A DNA stretch of 64,000 nucleotides. It comes from Metridium senile (Eukaryota > Cnidaria > Anthozoa > Actiniaria > Metridiidae). The stretch's first letter is position 1. Each line of letters begins with the position of its first letter. A model generated the notes under the pieces. The model was given only the letters and a program-made list of their open reading frames with translations. It did not search any database and was not told the origin of the DNA. Both the position numbers and the translations under genes were made by a program. Below are positions 50,405 through 64,000 of this stretch, in pieces. The stretch covers positions 15,671,207 to 15,735,206 of the forward strand of contig OX459098.1 of assembly GCA_949775045.1 (NCBI GenBank). Direction: 5' to 3'.

Positions 50405-50631
50405 AGAGAGTTTAAGATTCACGTTTACGGTAACGCCAAACGTCAGATTGGCCTTTCTAATATTGCTTTAAAAGCTTCAAATAACTGCGCAAAAGATGAA
50501 TAAAATGTGTATTAACAAACAACATAAGGACCTTGTTTTAGCGGGAATGTCAAATGGTAAAGAATAAACGCAGGAAAATCGGTTAGTTTTGACGTTTGGC
50601 GTTTGGCGTAAACGTGAATCTTAATCTCTCT
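50405..50631. repeat. inverted-repeat element, 227 bp
   Basis: The ends AGAGAGTTTAAGATTCACGT and the inverted ACGTGAATCTTAATCTCTCT, with TTACGGTAACGCCAAACGTC / GACGTTTGGCGTTTGGCGTA inside. Non-coding MITE. Confidence 0.75.
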
Positions 50632-51379
50632 ATTCTGTGCACAACTCAGCCACGTATATACAGAAACAGACCTTACTATGCTAAGGTCAAGTAGCGGGAA
50701 GATGTCTTTAACTAATCCATCCACGAGAATATTACTGCAAATCAATAATCATTTCCCGTTGTGGTGATTAAACAACTTCAAATATCCTGCATATATAGTA
50801 ATCATCGTCGGAAACTCACAGGGGTAAATTTTTATCGCTCTTTTCTCACGAGACCCATGTACCCAGGGATTCTTGTCTAGATTTTAGTTATTCTAGGCCA
50901 CACTGTACCTTTACTTGTTTATTCTTTCATTAATATTTTGTATTTCTGTATATCTATATTTTTGTGTATACACCTATTTCAAAAATCGTTGCCGCAGTCG
51001 AAGCTACAAAAACAATCAAATTTGCAAGAAGCTATGAGTTTGAAAAATCAGAAAAACACCAAAACGAGGCATCAAAGGCCTCAGCAGAAAATTACATACA
51101 AATCTCTACATTTTTCATTTAACATAACTTTTTTGTTTTTTTTAGCCAGAGCATCAAAACCTTCTAAACATGCTTATTTCAGGTGGTTCTTTCATATGTC
51201 AGTGCTAAAATATAAAAGTATATAAAGATATAAAGATATCTGTTTACTTGAAAAATCATTTTCCGGTACATATTATGGTATTTATGAAAGTGGTCTATAA
51301 AGTGAGGAAAACAAATTGATAACAAAACAATACGCAAGAAAATGCTAAGAATCAAAGTTGTATTTATTAAGTTTGATAA

Positions 51380-63894
<12,515 letters not shown>

Positions 63895-63940
63895 GTATGT
63901 ATATTATTTTAAATAAATTTATTAGAGCAGAAAACACTAT

Positions 63941-64000
63941 CCATGCACCACACCACACCACACCACACCACACCACACCACACCACACCACACCACACCA
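63941..64000. repeat. (ACCAC)n microsatellite at the window edge
   Basis: About twelve ACCAC pentamers reaching the last base, in the pecanex intron after the last visible exon; the array continues outside the window. Confidence 0.95.

Larger units (their letters stand above)
44309..51379. other. 7-kb gene-free region between MLK and TRMT6
   Basis: No exon, domain or RNA gene could be supported. The MLK promoter should lie in the first few hundred bases. Recognised contents are listed separately: tandem repeat 46096-46288, pogo-like MITE 48012-48644, foldback 48879-48969 and inverted repeat 50405-50631. Further features are GAAA microsatellite near 46643-46690 and a C-rich/G-rich pair near 45665-45708 related to the foldback at 48879. 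Confidence 0.65.

Overview
This is a eukaryotic, animal-type window: split genes with GT-AG introns, about one third G+C by eye, many small inverted-repeat elements and long microsatellites. The gene set (ARID4, GT31, multi-PTB adaptor, mixed-lineage kinase, TRMT6, pecanex) is metazoan. The repeat styles (foldback MITEs, hairpins with a self-complementary loop, tRNA-derived SINEs, Maverick/Polinton and Academ-like DNA elements) suggest a cnidarian, most likely a hexacorallian anthozoan. That taxonomic call is inference.

Layout. 1-2.1 kb: last two exons of an ARID4A/B-like chromatin gene (+). 6.65-7.68 kb: intronless beta-1,3-galactosyltransferase-like gene (+). 11.73-18.12 kb: three-exon adaptor with three PTB-type domains and three Y-E-N motifs (+). 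18.60-23.37 kb: compact 4,770-bp Maverick/Polinton-like element with identical 237-bp terminal inverted repeats (TIRs), AG...CT termini and a 6-bp target duplication. 26.79-44.31 kb: complete nine-exon mixed-lineage kinase (MLK/slipper-type MAP3K) on the minus strand. Its third intron holds a 6.75-kb antisense transposon with ~530-bp TIRs and a 1,606-codon spliced gene (XPG/PIN-like nuclease domain plus CXC zinc cluster), probably of the Academ superfamily. 44.3-51.4 kb: gene-poor, repeat-rich. 51.38-59.67 kb: complete 13-exon TRMT6 (-). 59.93 kb to the window end: first exons of pecanex (+), divergent from TRMT6 across a 259-bp bidirectional promoter.

The cellular genes are ordinary conserved loci and form no pathway; TRMT6 and pecanex share only a promoter. 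The unusual content is mobile. The mini-Maverick keeps a packaging ATPase, two basic core/minor-capsid-like proteins and three mutually similar unknown proteins. I see no polymerase, integrase, protease or major capsid gene in it. It therefore looks like a satellite (hitchhiker) or a very recent deletion derivative of a full-length Maverick/adintovirus. Exon coordinates for the spliced genes were worked out by hand from splice sites and reading frame, and all four complete spliced genes (PTB adaptor, MLK, TRMT6, transposon gene) sum to whole codons.
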